Of a stretch of 8,590 bases of DNA, positions 1 to 7,263 are shown one piece after another. Under the pieces are notes generated by a model that saw nothing but the letters and a program-made list of their open reading frames with translations, made no database searches and was not told where the DNA came from. Source of the stretch: Aquirhabdus sp. (GTDB taxonomy: Bacteria; Pseudomonadota; Gammaproteobacteria; Pseudomonadales; Moraxellaceae); the NCBI GenBank assembly GCA_030151145.1, contig JASLEL010000029.1, positions 1-8,590 on the forward strand. Reading direction: 5' to 3'. Numbering within the stretch: position 1 is the stretch's first letter; every line of letters begins with the position of its first letter. The translations under genes were made by a program, and so were the position numbers.

Positions 1-114
1 ATCTGTACTGCCTTTTCGCACCCAAGCTGTAACAGACTATATTAAATGCGAATTGTTCCTAGTTGCACAATCTGCATCTTTTTGCCATATTTCATGGCGT
101 TTTTAGCTTATTTT
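1..114. other. Noncoding sequence downstream of rng
   Basis: This AT-rich stretch follows the rng stop codon on the minus strand. I see no convincing gene in it. In the rng transcript direction there is no GC-rich stem followed by a U run, so rng may be read through into a gene beyond the left edge, or end by another mechanism. The only notable structure is a short stem-loop at 84-98, whose T run lies on the plus-strand side. Confidence 0.6.
84..104 (+). terminator. Weak terminator-like stem-loop, plus-strand orientation
   Basis: GCCAT (84-88) pairs with ATGGC (94-98) around a 5-nt ATTTC loop and is followed by G and then TTTTT (100-104). Only the plus strand has a U run after the stem; the minus-strand copy is followed by A residues, so it does not fit as the rng terminator. 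The stem is only 5 bp, extendable by one G-U pair. It would make sense only if a plus-strand gene converges from the left of the window, which cannot be seen. Confidence 0.22.
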
Positions 115-1566
<1,452 letters not shown>

Positions 1567-1619
1567 GCCGTTATCCCATATCTCGTCATGCCGTACGTCA
1601 TGCACGACAGCGCTTAAGT

Positions 1620-2222
1620 CTAATCCGTTATCGTATATCCGGCCTGCCTGAGCAGGTCCAGTGTCTCCACCAGCGGCAAGCCCACCACATTACTATAGCT
1701 GCCCGAAATCCGTGGAATGAATGCTGCGCCGCGCCCCTGAATGGCATAGCCGCCCGCCTTGCCTTGCGGCTCGCCACAGGCCCAGTAGGCCTGCATCTGT
1801 GCGACACTCAGCGACGAAAAGACCACCTCAGTGACCACGACCTGTACCCAGATCTGACTGTCGGTCGCCACCGCAACACCGGTCATCACCTGATGCGTAC
1901 GCCCAGACAGTCGCTGCCACATGGCAAAGGCATCAGCCTGATCAGCAGGCTTGCCGAGTATATGCCCATCAATGGTCACAGTGGTATCCGCTGCGATCAC
2001 GATGGCATCCGGTGCACGATCCGGCATATCAGCAAGCTGTGCCAAAGCGGCGGCGGCTTTGGCACGCGCCAGTCGGGCGACATAGGTATCGGGCGCCTCA
2101 TCAGGCCATACCGATTCGTCAATCTCAATCACGCAGGGCTGAAAAGACATGCCCACCTGTGCCAGCAATTCTTTGCGCCGTGGCGAGGTCGAGGCAAGAT
2201 AGATTTTGCGGTCTGAAGTCAT
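1620..2222 (-). CDS. maf: Maf/YhdE-type nucleoside triphosphate pyrophosphatase (dTTP/UTP)
   Basis: The 200-aa product belongs to the Maf (ITPase-like) family. The YhdE branch hydrolyses dTTP, UTP and modified pyrimidine triphosphates to monophosphate and pyrophosphate, a house-cleaning role; overexpression of Maf proteins is linked to division arrest. Visible motifs are the N-terminal nucleotide-binding segment LASTSPRRKELL (residues 9-20), the catalytic aspartate D79 in AADTTV, K91 in LGKP, K155 to Q162 in KAGGYAIQG, and NVVGLPLVET near the C-terminus. Spacings D79-K91 (12) and D79-Q162 (83) match E. coli YhdE as I recall it. The start at 2222 gives MTSDRKIYLAS, which fits the family N-terminus. 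An in-frame ATG at 2270 would add 16 residues but lies inside mreD. The gene begins 16 nt after the mreD stop, so co-transcription is likely. Substrate preference is inferred from family and gene order, not shown. Confidence 0.94.
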   Translation of the reverse strand: MTSDRKIYLASTSPRRKELLAQVGMSFQPCVIEIDESVWPDEAPDTYVARLARAKAAAALAQLADMPDRAPDAIVIAADTTVTIDGHILGKPADQADAFAMWQRLSGRTHQVMTGVAVATDSQIWVQVVVTEVVFSSLSVAQMQAYWACGEPQGKAGGYAIQGRGAAFIPRISGSYSNVVGLPLVETLDLLRQAGYTITD

Positions 2223-2238
2223 CAGCGGTGATCCATGC

Positions 2239-2751
2239 TTAGACGCCACGCCAGCGGTGCAGTGCCGCATACAGTACAGGCCAGATCAGTACACTGGGCA
2301 AGAGCGATGCCCAATACCAGAGCGGCAGGATATTGCCCGCCAGACGCTGTCCCAGAAAATAAAGCACCATATAGACGAATGTCACCAGACCCGCAATGCC
2401 CCACAGATTAAAAAACGTCAGCATGCGTTTGTTGCGCGTCAGAAAACGCACGGCATACAGCAGTACGACAAACAGCAGGGCATGCAGGCCGATGATATTA
2501 TCCAGCAGGAAATCCGTCAGGACACCGACAAAAAAAGTAAACCATACCCCGCACCACGCTGGTTGTAGCAGCACCCAGAACAGCACCAGCAAAAGCATAA
2601 AATCCGGACGCCAGGCCAGCAGAAAGTGCGGCAAAGGATAAACCGTCAGGATCGCCCCCATCAGCAGGCTGATCGGGATGGCCCACATCGGATCAGCCTT
2701 GCCCGACAGACGACGGCCTTTCATCAGCGTGGAGACATTATTGCGCAGCAT
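2239..2751 (-). CDS. mreD: Rod shape-determining membrane protein MreD
   Basis: MreD is a small polytopic inner-membrane protein of the elongasome that works with MreC, MreB, RodA and PBP2 in lateral wall synthesis. The 170-aa product has about five or six hydrophobic segments (roughly residues 23-43, 51-63, 67-83, 91-104, 110-131 and 146-164) and the family landmark RPDFM (R48-P49-D50) after the first segment, followed by VLTDFLLDNIIGLHAL, the conserved polar stretch in mid-protein. E. coli MreD is 162 aa. I chose the ATG at 2751 because GGAGA lies 9 nt upstream. It overlaps the end of mreC by 14 nt, implying translational coupling. A GTG at 2787 and an ATG at 2724 are also in frame but have no comparable ribosome-binding site. 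Confidence 0.94.
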   Translation of the reverse strand: MLRNNVSTLMKGRRLSGKADPMWAIPISLLMGAILTVYPLPHFLLAWRPDFMLLLVLFWVLLQPAWCGVWFTFFVGVLTDFLLDNIIGLHALLFVVLLYAVRFLTRNKRMLTFFNLWGIAGLVTFVYMVLYFLGQRLAGNILPLWYWASLLPSVLIWPVLYAALHRWRGV

Positions 2752-3667
2752 AATGCGGTTTCTCCAAGGCCTGATTTGGTTTGGCACCCGTTTTACTGGT
2801 CTTCGAAGTCACGGTATCCGTATGCGGCTGTTCTTTGGCCAACGGTGCCGAGAACAGAATCACCACGTGATGCCCGCCTTCCAGCAACGCTTTGGGTTTC
2901 ACCGCGATCTGGGCAAACTCGGTACTGCCCGTCCGCGATATCGCAGACACAGTCCCCACCGCATAGCCCGCCGGGAAGCGCTCACCGAGACCTGAAGTAA
3001 AGACCTGATCACCGACCTGTATATCGGCGGTATTGGGCACATATTGCAGCGACAGCCGTCCGCTGTCGCCAGTGCCATTGAGAATACCGCGCATACCGGT
3101 GCGCTGGATACGCACCGAGACGGCACTCTCTTTATCCGAGATCAAAAGAATACGTGAGCTGTGCGACATGACATCCATGAGCTGCCCGACGACCCCCTGA
3201 TCATCCAGCACCATCTGACCTGCACTCAAGCCGTCATCACTACCGCGATTAATCACGAGGATATGGCGCAGGGGGTCTGGATCGGTACCGATGATCTCAC
3301 TGATCAGCATGCGACCATCGATGATCAGCGGGGTATTGAGCAGACCGCGCAGGCGGGTGTTCTCTGCCGAGAGTTCTGCGAGCTTTTGCAGACGGACATT
3401 GTTTTGCAAGAGTTCAGCTTTGAGGGCGGCATTCTCGCGGCGCAGGCGGTCTTCGGACTGGGCCTGCTCGGTTAGCCAGTCTCCCGACAAGATCGGATAG
3501 CTGGCAAACACATACAAGGGGTCCATGGCCGAACGCACCAGATGTCTGGTCGGGTCAAACCAGTCGGCATGCTGCCAGTCTGCCAGCATCAGCGCGATGG
3601 CTGTGATCGCAGCCAATAGCGCTGGGCGCAGTGACTGGGCATCGCGGGCAAAAATATTCTGTTCCAA
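2738..3667 (-). CDS. mreC: Rod shape-determining protein MreC
   Basis: MreC is a bitopic inner-membrane protein whose periplasmic part forms filaments and binds PBP2, relaying elongasome activation. The 309-aa product has a short cytoplasmic N-terminus, one transmembrane helix (about residues 15-30), a coiled coil (about 65-110, with ENAALKAELL and ENTRLRGLL), then the two-part beta domain (about 118-275). The latter carries DDQGVVGQL and the family signature TSGLGERFPAGY (224-235). The tail after about 278 is short, polar and Thr/Lys-rich; E. coli MreC is longer through a Pro-rich tail. The start appears to be TTG at 3667: an in-frame TAG lies only two codons upstream (3671-3673), no ATG occurs until inside the transmembrane helix, and MEQNIFARD fits the family N-terminus. 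The purine-rich AGGCGGG just upstream may serve as ribosome binding site. Its end overlaps mreD by 14 nt. Confidence 0.94.
   Translation of the reverse strand: MEQNIFARDAQSLRPALLAAITAIALMLADWQHADWFDPTRHLVRSAMDPLYVFASYPILSGDWLTEQAQSEDRLRRENAALKAELLQNNVRLQKLAELSAENTRLRGLLNTPLIIDGRMLISEIIGTDPDPLRHILVINRGSDDGLSAGQMVLDDQGVVGQLMDVMSHSSRILLISDKESAVSVRIQRTGMRGILNGTGDSGRLSLQYVPNTADIQVGDQVFTSGLGERFPAGYAVGTVSAISRTGSTEFAQIAVKPKALLEGGHHVVILFSAPLAKEQPHTDTVTSKTSKTGAKPNQALEKPHYAAQ
2761..2765 (-). promoter_or_regulatory. Ribosome binding site of mreD, inside mreC
   Basis: GGAGA on the minus strand, 9 nt before the ATG at 2751 and within the last codons of mreC. It decides the mreD start among three in-frame candidates and supports coupled translation of mreC and mreD. 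Confidence 0.7.
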
Positions 3668-3712
3668 CGACTACCCGCCTAAGAATAAACGCATTGTGTT
3701 GATGAATGTGAC

Positions 3713-3739
3713 GGCACCGCAGATTTTCGCTGCGGTGCC
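3713..3739 (-). other. Perfect 10-bp hairpin between mreB and mreC
   Basis: GGCACCGCAG (3713-3722) and CTGCGGTGCC (3730-3739) are exact reverse complements around a 7-nt loop (CGAAAAT in the minus-strand transcript). It sits in the 117-nt gap between the mreB stop and the mreC start. No U run follows on either strand, so it is not a canonical intrinsic terminator. It could protect the 3' end of an mreB message, act as a partial or Rho-linked attenuator, or mark an RNA processing site, any of which would let MreB be made in excess over MreC and MreD. The inverted repeat is directly visible; the function is inference. Confidence 0.6.
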
Positions 3740-3784
3740 TATAGACTGCCTGCTGTAGATAGTGCCTGATGTGATGCGAAGGGA

Positions 3785-4831
3785 TCAACCCACAAACAGC
3801 ATGTCGTAGTTCGGATTGTCGAAGTGTTCCAGCACTTTACCACCGCCACGAGTCACACAGGTCAGCGGGTCTTCAGCGACCACCACAGGCAGACCGGTTT
3901 CACGCGACAGCAGTTTGTCGAGGTTACGCAGCAGTGCGCCTCCGCCAGTCAGCACGATACCACGCTCGGAGATATCTGCGGAGAGTTCTGGTGGGGTTTG
4001 CTCGAGCGCAGTTTTAACCGCGCTGACGATGGAAGCCAGCGGATCGGTCAGGGCGGCCAGCACTTCGTTGGACTTGACCACGAAAGAACGCGGCACGCCT
4101 TCTGCCAGATGGCGACCACGTACTTCGATCTCACGGTCTTCGCCTTCCGAATCCGGAAAAGCCATGCCGATCTGCTGTTTGATCCGCTCAGCAGTTGTCT
4201 CACCGATGATACAGCCGTGCTCACGGCGTACGTAGTTAACGATGCATTCGTCAAACAGATCACCACCCACACGCAGGGAGTCGGAATATACCGAACCCGA
4301 CAGCGAGATAATGGCGATCTCGGTGGTGCCGCCACCGATGTCCACCACCATCGAACCCACCGCCTGCTCAACCGGCATGCCAGCACCGATCGCAGCCGCC
4401 ATCGGCTCTTCGATCAGGCGTACATCACGCGCACCGGCCTGCAGCACGGCTTCACGGATTGCACGGCGCTCAACCAGGGTCGACTTACACGGTACGCACA
4501 CCACGATACGCGGCGTCGGTGGGATCAGGCGTTTTTCATGCACTTTGTGAATGAAAAACTGCAGCATGGTTTCGGTGACTTCAAAGTCGGCAATCACACC
4601 GTCCTTGAGCGGGCGAATCGCCGAAATATTGGCTGGGGTACGACCCAACATCTGCTTGGCATCCAGCCCCACAGCAGCAACCGTCTTCTGATGGCCACTA
4701 TGGCGGATGGCAACGACGGTAGGCTCATTCAGGACGATCCCCTTTCCCGGGGCATAAATCAATGTATTGGCAGTACCAAGATCGATGGCAAGGTCGGTCG
4801 AAAACAACCCAAACAGACGCTTAAGAATCAC
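3785..4831 (-). CDS. mreB: Rod shape-determining actin homologue MreB
   Basis: MreB is the bacterial actin that polymerises into antiparallel filaments on the inner membrane and directs lateral peptidoglycan synthesis. The 348-aa product shows the actin-fold nucleotide motifs: phosphate-1 DLGTANT starting at D17, the hydrolysis-associated Glu in LIEEPMAAAIGAG (E141), phosphate-2 VVDIGGGTTE (163-171) and the adenosine motif LTGGGALLRN (294-303). The N-terminus MILKRLFGLF is the expected membrane-binding amphipathic segment. The start is GTG at 4831: AGGA lies 7 nt upstream and the family N-terminus begins exactly here. Reading frame extends 32 codons further to a TTG at 4927, but that extension is unlike MreB. 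The C-terminus NPNYDMLFVG resembles Acinetobacter MreB. It is the first gene of the minus-strand cluster, facing gatC across 482 nt, so its promoter must lie in that gap. Confidence 0.97.
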   Translation of the reverse strand: MILKRLFGLFSTDLAIDLGTANTLIYAPGKGIVLNEPTVVAIRHSGHQKTVAAVGLDAKQMLGRTPANISAIRPLKDGVIADFEVTETMLQFFIHKVHEKRLIPPTPRIVVCVPCKSTLVERRAIREAVLQAGARDVRLIEEPMAAAIGAGMPVEQAVGSMVVDIGGGTTEIAIISLSGSVYSDSLRVGGDLFDECIVNYVRREHGCIIGETTAERIKQQIGMAFPDSEGEDREIEVRGRHLAEGVPRSFVVKSNEVLAALTDPLASIVSAVKTALEQTPPELSADISERGIVLTGGGALLRNLDKLLSRETGLPVVVAEDPLTCVTRGGGKVLEHFDNPNYDMLFVG

Positions 4832-4843
4832 AGGTTTTTCCTG
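4831..4843 (-). promoter_or_regulatory. Ribosome binding site of mreB within a small inverted repeat
   Basis: On the minus strand CAGG-AAAAA-CCTG ends at the first base of the GTG start codon. The Shine-Dalgarno AGGA (4839-4842) gives 7-nt spacing and fixes the GTG start. CAGG can pair with CCTG (4-bp, three G-C pairs, 5-nt loop), which would partly hide both the AGGA and the first base of the start codon. The stem is short, so any effect on translation is speculative. Confidence 0.65.
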
Positions 4844-5073
4844 AATAAAAGGGGGAATCGGCAAGGCCACAACTTTAAACGAAAGGGCGGATTGGAACAA
4901 GTCATGACATGTGACCACGTCAGACAATCCGGGGATTTTCTTTGATGGCAGGATGCCGTGACTCGCATCACAAACCCGGATAAATAAGTTGATTCTTTGG
5001 ACAATTTCGGCCTGATTTCGCCCAAGAAATACCGATCCTGAGTGAATCCGATCTGCGTGCCACAGTTTAATTT

Positions 5074-5139
5074 TTACATAAAAATGCCTCTACTTCTGAA
5101 TATCTCGTGAAAGCCGTCCAGATCACACAGGATGTGCAT
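5074..5139 (-). CDS. Possible 21-codon leader ORF upstream of mreB
   Basis: An ATG at 5139 opens a 21-residue frame beginning MHILCDLDGF and ending at TAA (5074-5076). AGGA at 5149-5152 lies 9 nt upstream, with AGGAGG slightly further away at 5155-5160, so the spacing suits ribosome binding. The frame ends 242 nt before the mreB start, on the same strand. I do not recognise the peptide. Frames this short arise often by chance and there is no homology or codon evidence, so this is only a candidate small ORF in the mreB leader. Confidence 0.18.
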   Translation of the reverse strand: MHILCDLDGFHEIFRSRGIFM

Positions 5140-5161
5140 TTATTTCTGTCCTAGCCTCCTT

Positions 5162-5196
5162 TATGATTAGCAATCTGTAATATCATTCGCAATCTG
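5162..5196. repeat. Tandem direct repeat with internal dyads in the divergent promoter region
   Basis: TATGATTAGCAATCTG (5162-5177) and TATCATTCGCAATCTG (5181-5196) match at 14 of 16 positions with a 19-nt period, close to two DNA turns. Each copy also holds a small dyad: GATT-AGC-AATC in the first, ATT-CGC-AAT in the second. ATGAT (5163-5167) and ATCAT (5182-5186) are also inverted relative to each other. Tandem dyads placed between divergent promoters are typical of operator sites, but no regulator can be named from the sequence. Confidence 0.5.
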
Positions 5197-5229
5197 GAAA
5201 ACCTGATTTTGCAACCCTCCTCCGGTCTG

Positions 5230-5257
5230 TTGCCCTGCCTGCGACCCGATTTATGGT
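5230..5257 (+). promoter_or_regulatory. Weak candidate sigma-70 promoter for gatCAB
   Basis: TTGCCC (5230-5235), a 16-nt spacer and TATGGT (5252-5257) each match the -35 and -10 consensus at 4 of 6 positions. Initiation here would leave a leader of roughly 50 nt before gatC. The match is weak and the position was picked by eye, so other sites in the intergenic region are possible. Confidence 0.2.
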
Positions 5258-5313
5258 CTGACGGGACGGCATGACACCTGGTCAAGGAATGATTTTTTGA
5301 TTTTGAGTACCCT

Positions 5314-5622
5314 ATGACGACGACACAGACCACAAGCGTACTGACCGCAAGCGACATCGAAAAAATAGCCCGTCTGGCCTACCTGCAGATCACCGCTGAG
5401 CAGGGACAGCATTACGCTGCCGATCTCAGCAACATTCTCGGTCTGATGGATCACTTAAAGACGGTCGATACCGAGGGCGTCGCGCCACTGAAAAGCCCGT
5501 TTGATACCGCGCAGCCCTTGCGGTGCGATGTCGTGACCGAACCCAATCGGCGCGACGCCTATCAGGCGATTGCTCCTGCGGCACAGGATGGCCTGTATCT
5601 GGTCCCCAAAGTACTGGATTGA
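5314..5622 (+). CDS. gatC: Asp-tRNA(Asn)/Glu-tRNA(Gln) amidotransferase subunit C
   Basis: GatC is the small subunit that wraps between GatA and GatB and stabilises the amidotransferase. The 102-aa product shows the family pattern: an N-terminal helix (LTASDIEKIARLAYLQI, about residues 10-26), the helix around LSNILGLMDHLKTVDTEGV, then the extended proline-containing segment VAPLKSPFD, and the conserved C-terminal end DGLYLVPKVLD. Usual family length is about 95-100 aa, so the gene is complete. The ATG at 5314 is preceded by GAG 7 nt upstream, a weak ribosome binding site. It opens the plus-strand gatCAB cluster, divergent from mreB; gatA follows after 99 nt. Confidence 0.95.
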   Translation: MTTTQTTSVLTASDIEKIARLAYLQITAEQGQHYAADLSNILGLMDHLKTVDTEGVAPLKSPFDTAQPLRCDVVTEPNRRDAYQAIAPAAQDGLYLVPKVLD

Positions 5623-5657
5623 CCTGACGACCACTGCGTCGACCATTGAATGCCACT

Positions 5658-5693
5658 GCGCAATTTGCATTCCGCCCTTGCGCCGTTTCTTTT
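5658..5693 (+). other. Attenuator-like stem-loop between gatC and gatA
   Basis: GCGCAA (5658-5663) is the exact reverse complement of TTGCGC (5678-5683), with a 14-nt loop. It is followed by CG and the T-rich run TTTCTTTT (5686-5693) in the 99-nt gatC-gatA gap. It resembles a weak intrinsic terminator, but the loop is long, the stem short and the T run interrupted. If folded it could reduce read-through from gatC into gatA. This is inference from structure only. Confidence 0.28.
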
Positions 5694-5721
5694 AAAAACC
5701 CGATTTCCTGATGGCTTCGCT

Positions 5722-7263
5722 ATGACTGAACTTCATCACCTGAGTATCCGCGGATTGGCGGAAGGCCTCGCTGCCAAACAGTTTTCCTCCCTGGAGCTGA
5801 CCCAGCATTACCTGTCGCGCATTGACCGGCTGGATCACACCTACAACAGCTATATCAGCGTGACCCACGCACAGGCGTTGGCTCAAGCACAGGCCGCTGA
5901 TGCCAGACGGGCTGCAGGTACCGCAGGTGTGCTGACCGGGATTCCCGTCGCGCACAAGGATATCTTTTGTACCGAAGGTGTCCGCACCTCGGCAGGCTCC
6001 AAGATGCTGGACAACTTCATCTCGCCCTATAACGCCACCGTCGTGGCACAAGGTCTGGATGCAGGTCTGGTCATGCTGGGCAAGACCAACATGGACGAAT
6101 TCGCCATGGGCTCCAGCAATGAAAACTCCTACTACGGACCCAGCTTAAATCCGTGGAACATCACCCGCGTACCCGGCGGCTCGTCCGGTGGCTCGGCAGT
6201 CGCCGTCGCAGCGGATCTGGCGCCCTTTGCGACTGCGACCGACACCGGTGGCTCGATTCGCCAGCCTGCGGCCTTCTGCGGCCTCACCGGTCTCAAGCCC
6301 ACCTATGGTCGCGTGTCGCGCTTTGGCATGATTGCCTATGCCTCAAGTCTGGATCAGGGTGGTCCGATCGCACGCAGTGCCGAAGACTGTGCTTACCTGA
6401 TGCAAGCCATGGCAGGTCACGACGCCAAAGACTCAACCAGCGTCGATCAGCCGGTCGATGACTATGTCGCTGCGCTGCAAACCGCCAATCCGGACAAACC
6501 CCTGCAAGGCCTACGTATCGGTCTGCCACGTCAGTATCTGGCGGACGGTCTGGACCCGGATGTCAAAGCCCGTGTCGAAGACGCGCTGAAAGTCATGGAA
6601 AATCTCGGTGCAACGCTGGTCTGGATCGACCTGACCACGACCGATGCCGCCATCCCGGCTTACTATCTGATCGCCCCTGCCGAAGCCTCCAGTAACTTGT
6701 CGCGCTACGATGGCGTGCGCTTCGGCTATCGCTGCGAGACCCCAAAAGACCTGATGGATCTCTACACGCGCTCACGGACCGAAGGCTTCGGTACCGAAGT
6801 ACAGCGCCGTATCCTGATCGGGACCTATGCACTGTCGGCAGGCTACTACGATGCCTACTACGTCAAGGCGCAGAAAGTCCGCCGTCTGATCCAGAACGAC
6901 TTCCTCAAAGCCTTCGAGCAATGCGACGTCATCGCCGGCCCCACCGCACCGACCACTGCCTATGCCTTGGGTGCCAAGAAAGATCCGGTCGCCATGTATC
7001 TGGGCGATATCTACACCATCGCGGTCAACCTTGCTGGTCTGCCCGCCATCAGTGCGCCAGTCGGCTTTGATACCAGTTATCACGACAAAGAAGGCATTGA
7101 CCATGATCACTGCCCACCGCTGCCGGTCGGCCTGCAGCTCATCGGTCCCTACTGGTCCGAAGCGCGCCTGCTGTCGGTGATTCATCATTACCAGCAACAT
7201 ACCGACTGGCACAAAGCCCGCGCCCCTGAGGCCACCGCCACTCAGCAAGGAGCAAGCGCATGA
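5722..7263 (+). CDS. gatA: Asp-tRNA(Asn)/Glu-tRNA(Gln) amidotransferase subunit A
   Basis: GatA is the glutaminase subunit: an amidase-signature enzyme that releases ammonia from glutamine and passes it through a channel to GatB. The 513-aa product carries the Ser-cisSer-Lys triad K79 (AHKDIF), S154 (PGGSSGGS) and S178 (DTGGSIRQP), at the same numbers as I recall for Staphylococcus aureus GatA. Similarity to Acinetobacter GatA continues to GLQLIGPYWSEARLL near the end. It is about 20 residues longer than that relative as I recall it. Roughly 12 of these are an insertion at about residues 451-466 rich in His, Asp and Cys, and the rest lie mostly in the C-terminal tail. I chose ATG 5722 (MTELHHLS) because it matches the family start. 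An in-frame ATG at 5650 would add 24 residues; neither start has a strong Shine-Dalgarno site. The stop overlaps the gatB start by 4 nt. Confidence 0.96.
   Translation: MTELHHLSIRGLAEGLAAKQFSSLELTQHYLSRIDRLDHTYNSYISVTHAQALAQAQAADARRAAGTAGVLTGIPVAHKDIFCTEGVRTSAGSKMLDNFISPYNATVVAQGLDAGLVMLGKTNMDEFAMGSSNENSYYGPSLNPWNITRVPGGSSGGSAVAVAADLAPFATATDTGGSIRQPAAFCGLTGLKPTYGRVSRFGMIAYASSLDQGGPIARSAEDCAYLMQAMAGHDAKDSTSVDQPVDDYVAALQTANPDKPLQGLRIGLPRQYLADGLDPDVKARVEDALKVMENLGATLVWIDLTTTDAAIPAYYLIAPAEASSNLSRYDGVRFGYRCETPKDLMDLYTRSRTEGFGTEVQRRILIGTYALSAGYYDAYYVKAQKVRRLIQNDFLKAFEQCDVIAGPTAPTTAYALGAKKDPVAMYLGDIYTIAVNLAGLPAISAPVGFDTSYHDKEGIDHDHCPPLPVGLQLIGPYWSEARLLSVIHHYQQHTDWHKARAPEATATQQGASA
7247..7252 (+). 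promoter_or_regulatory. Ribosome binding site of gatB, inside gatA
   Basis: AAGGAG lies within the last codons of gatA, 7 nt before the gatB ATG at 7260. It is the best Shine-Dalgarno match in the gat cluster. Together with the ATGA overlap it supports translational coupling of gatA and gatB, suiting subunits needed in equal amounts. Confidence 0.8.

Larger units (their letters stand above)
4832..5313. other. Divergent mreB-gatC intergenic region
   Basis: This 482-nt region separates the divergent starts of mreB and gatC and must carry the promoters of both clusters. It is more AT-rich than the flanking genes, notably around 5065-5085. I see no protein-coding gene of normal length, no tRNA and no recognisable riboswitch. 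It contains the tandem direct repeat at 5162-5196, a possible short leader ORF at 5074-5139, weak promoter-like matches, and a minor inverted repeat GATGC/GCATC at 4952-4969. No strong -35/-10 pair close to consensus was found for mreB on the minus strand. Confidence 0.75.

Noticed and set aside
3824..4945. 373-codon plus-strand open frame opposite mreB
   Set aside because: It covers almost all of mreB in antisense. Long antisense frames are common opposite conserved genes with strong codon bias, and the His/Arg/Gln-rich translation does not look like a real protein.
5047..5062. TGGCAC on the minus strand resembling the -24 element of a sigma-54 promoter
   Set aside because: The expected TTGC element at -12 is missing at the correct spacing.
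5151..5357. 68-codon minus-strand frame with a hydrophobic N-terminus overlapping the gatC start
   Set aside because: The hydrophobic part is antisense to the first gatC codons; there is no ribosome binding site and no recognisable protein.
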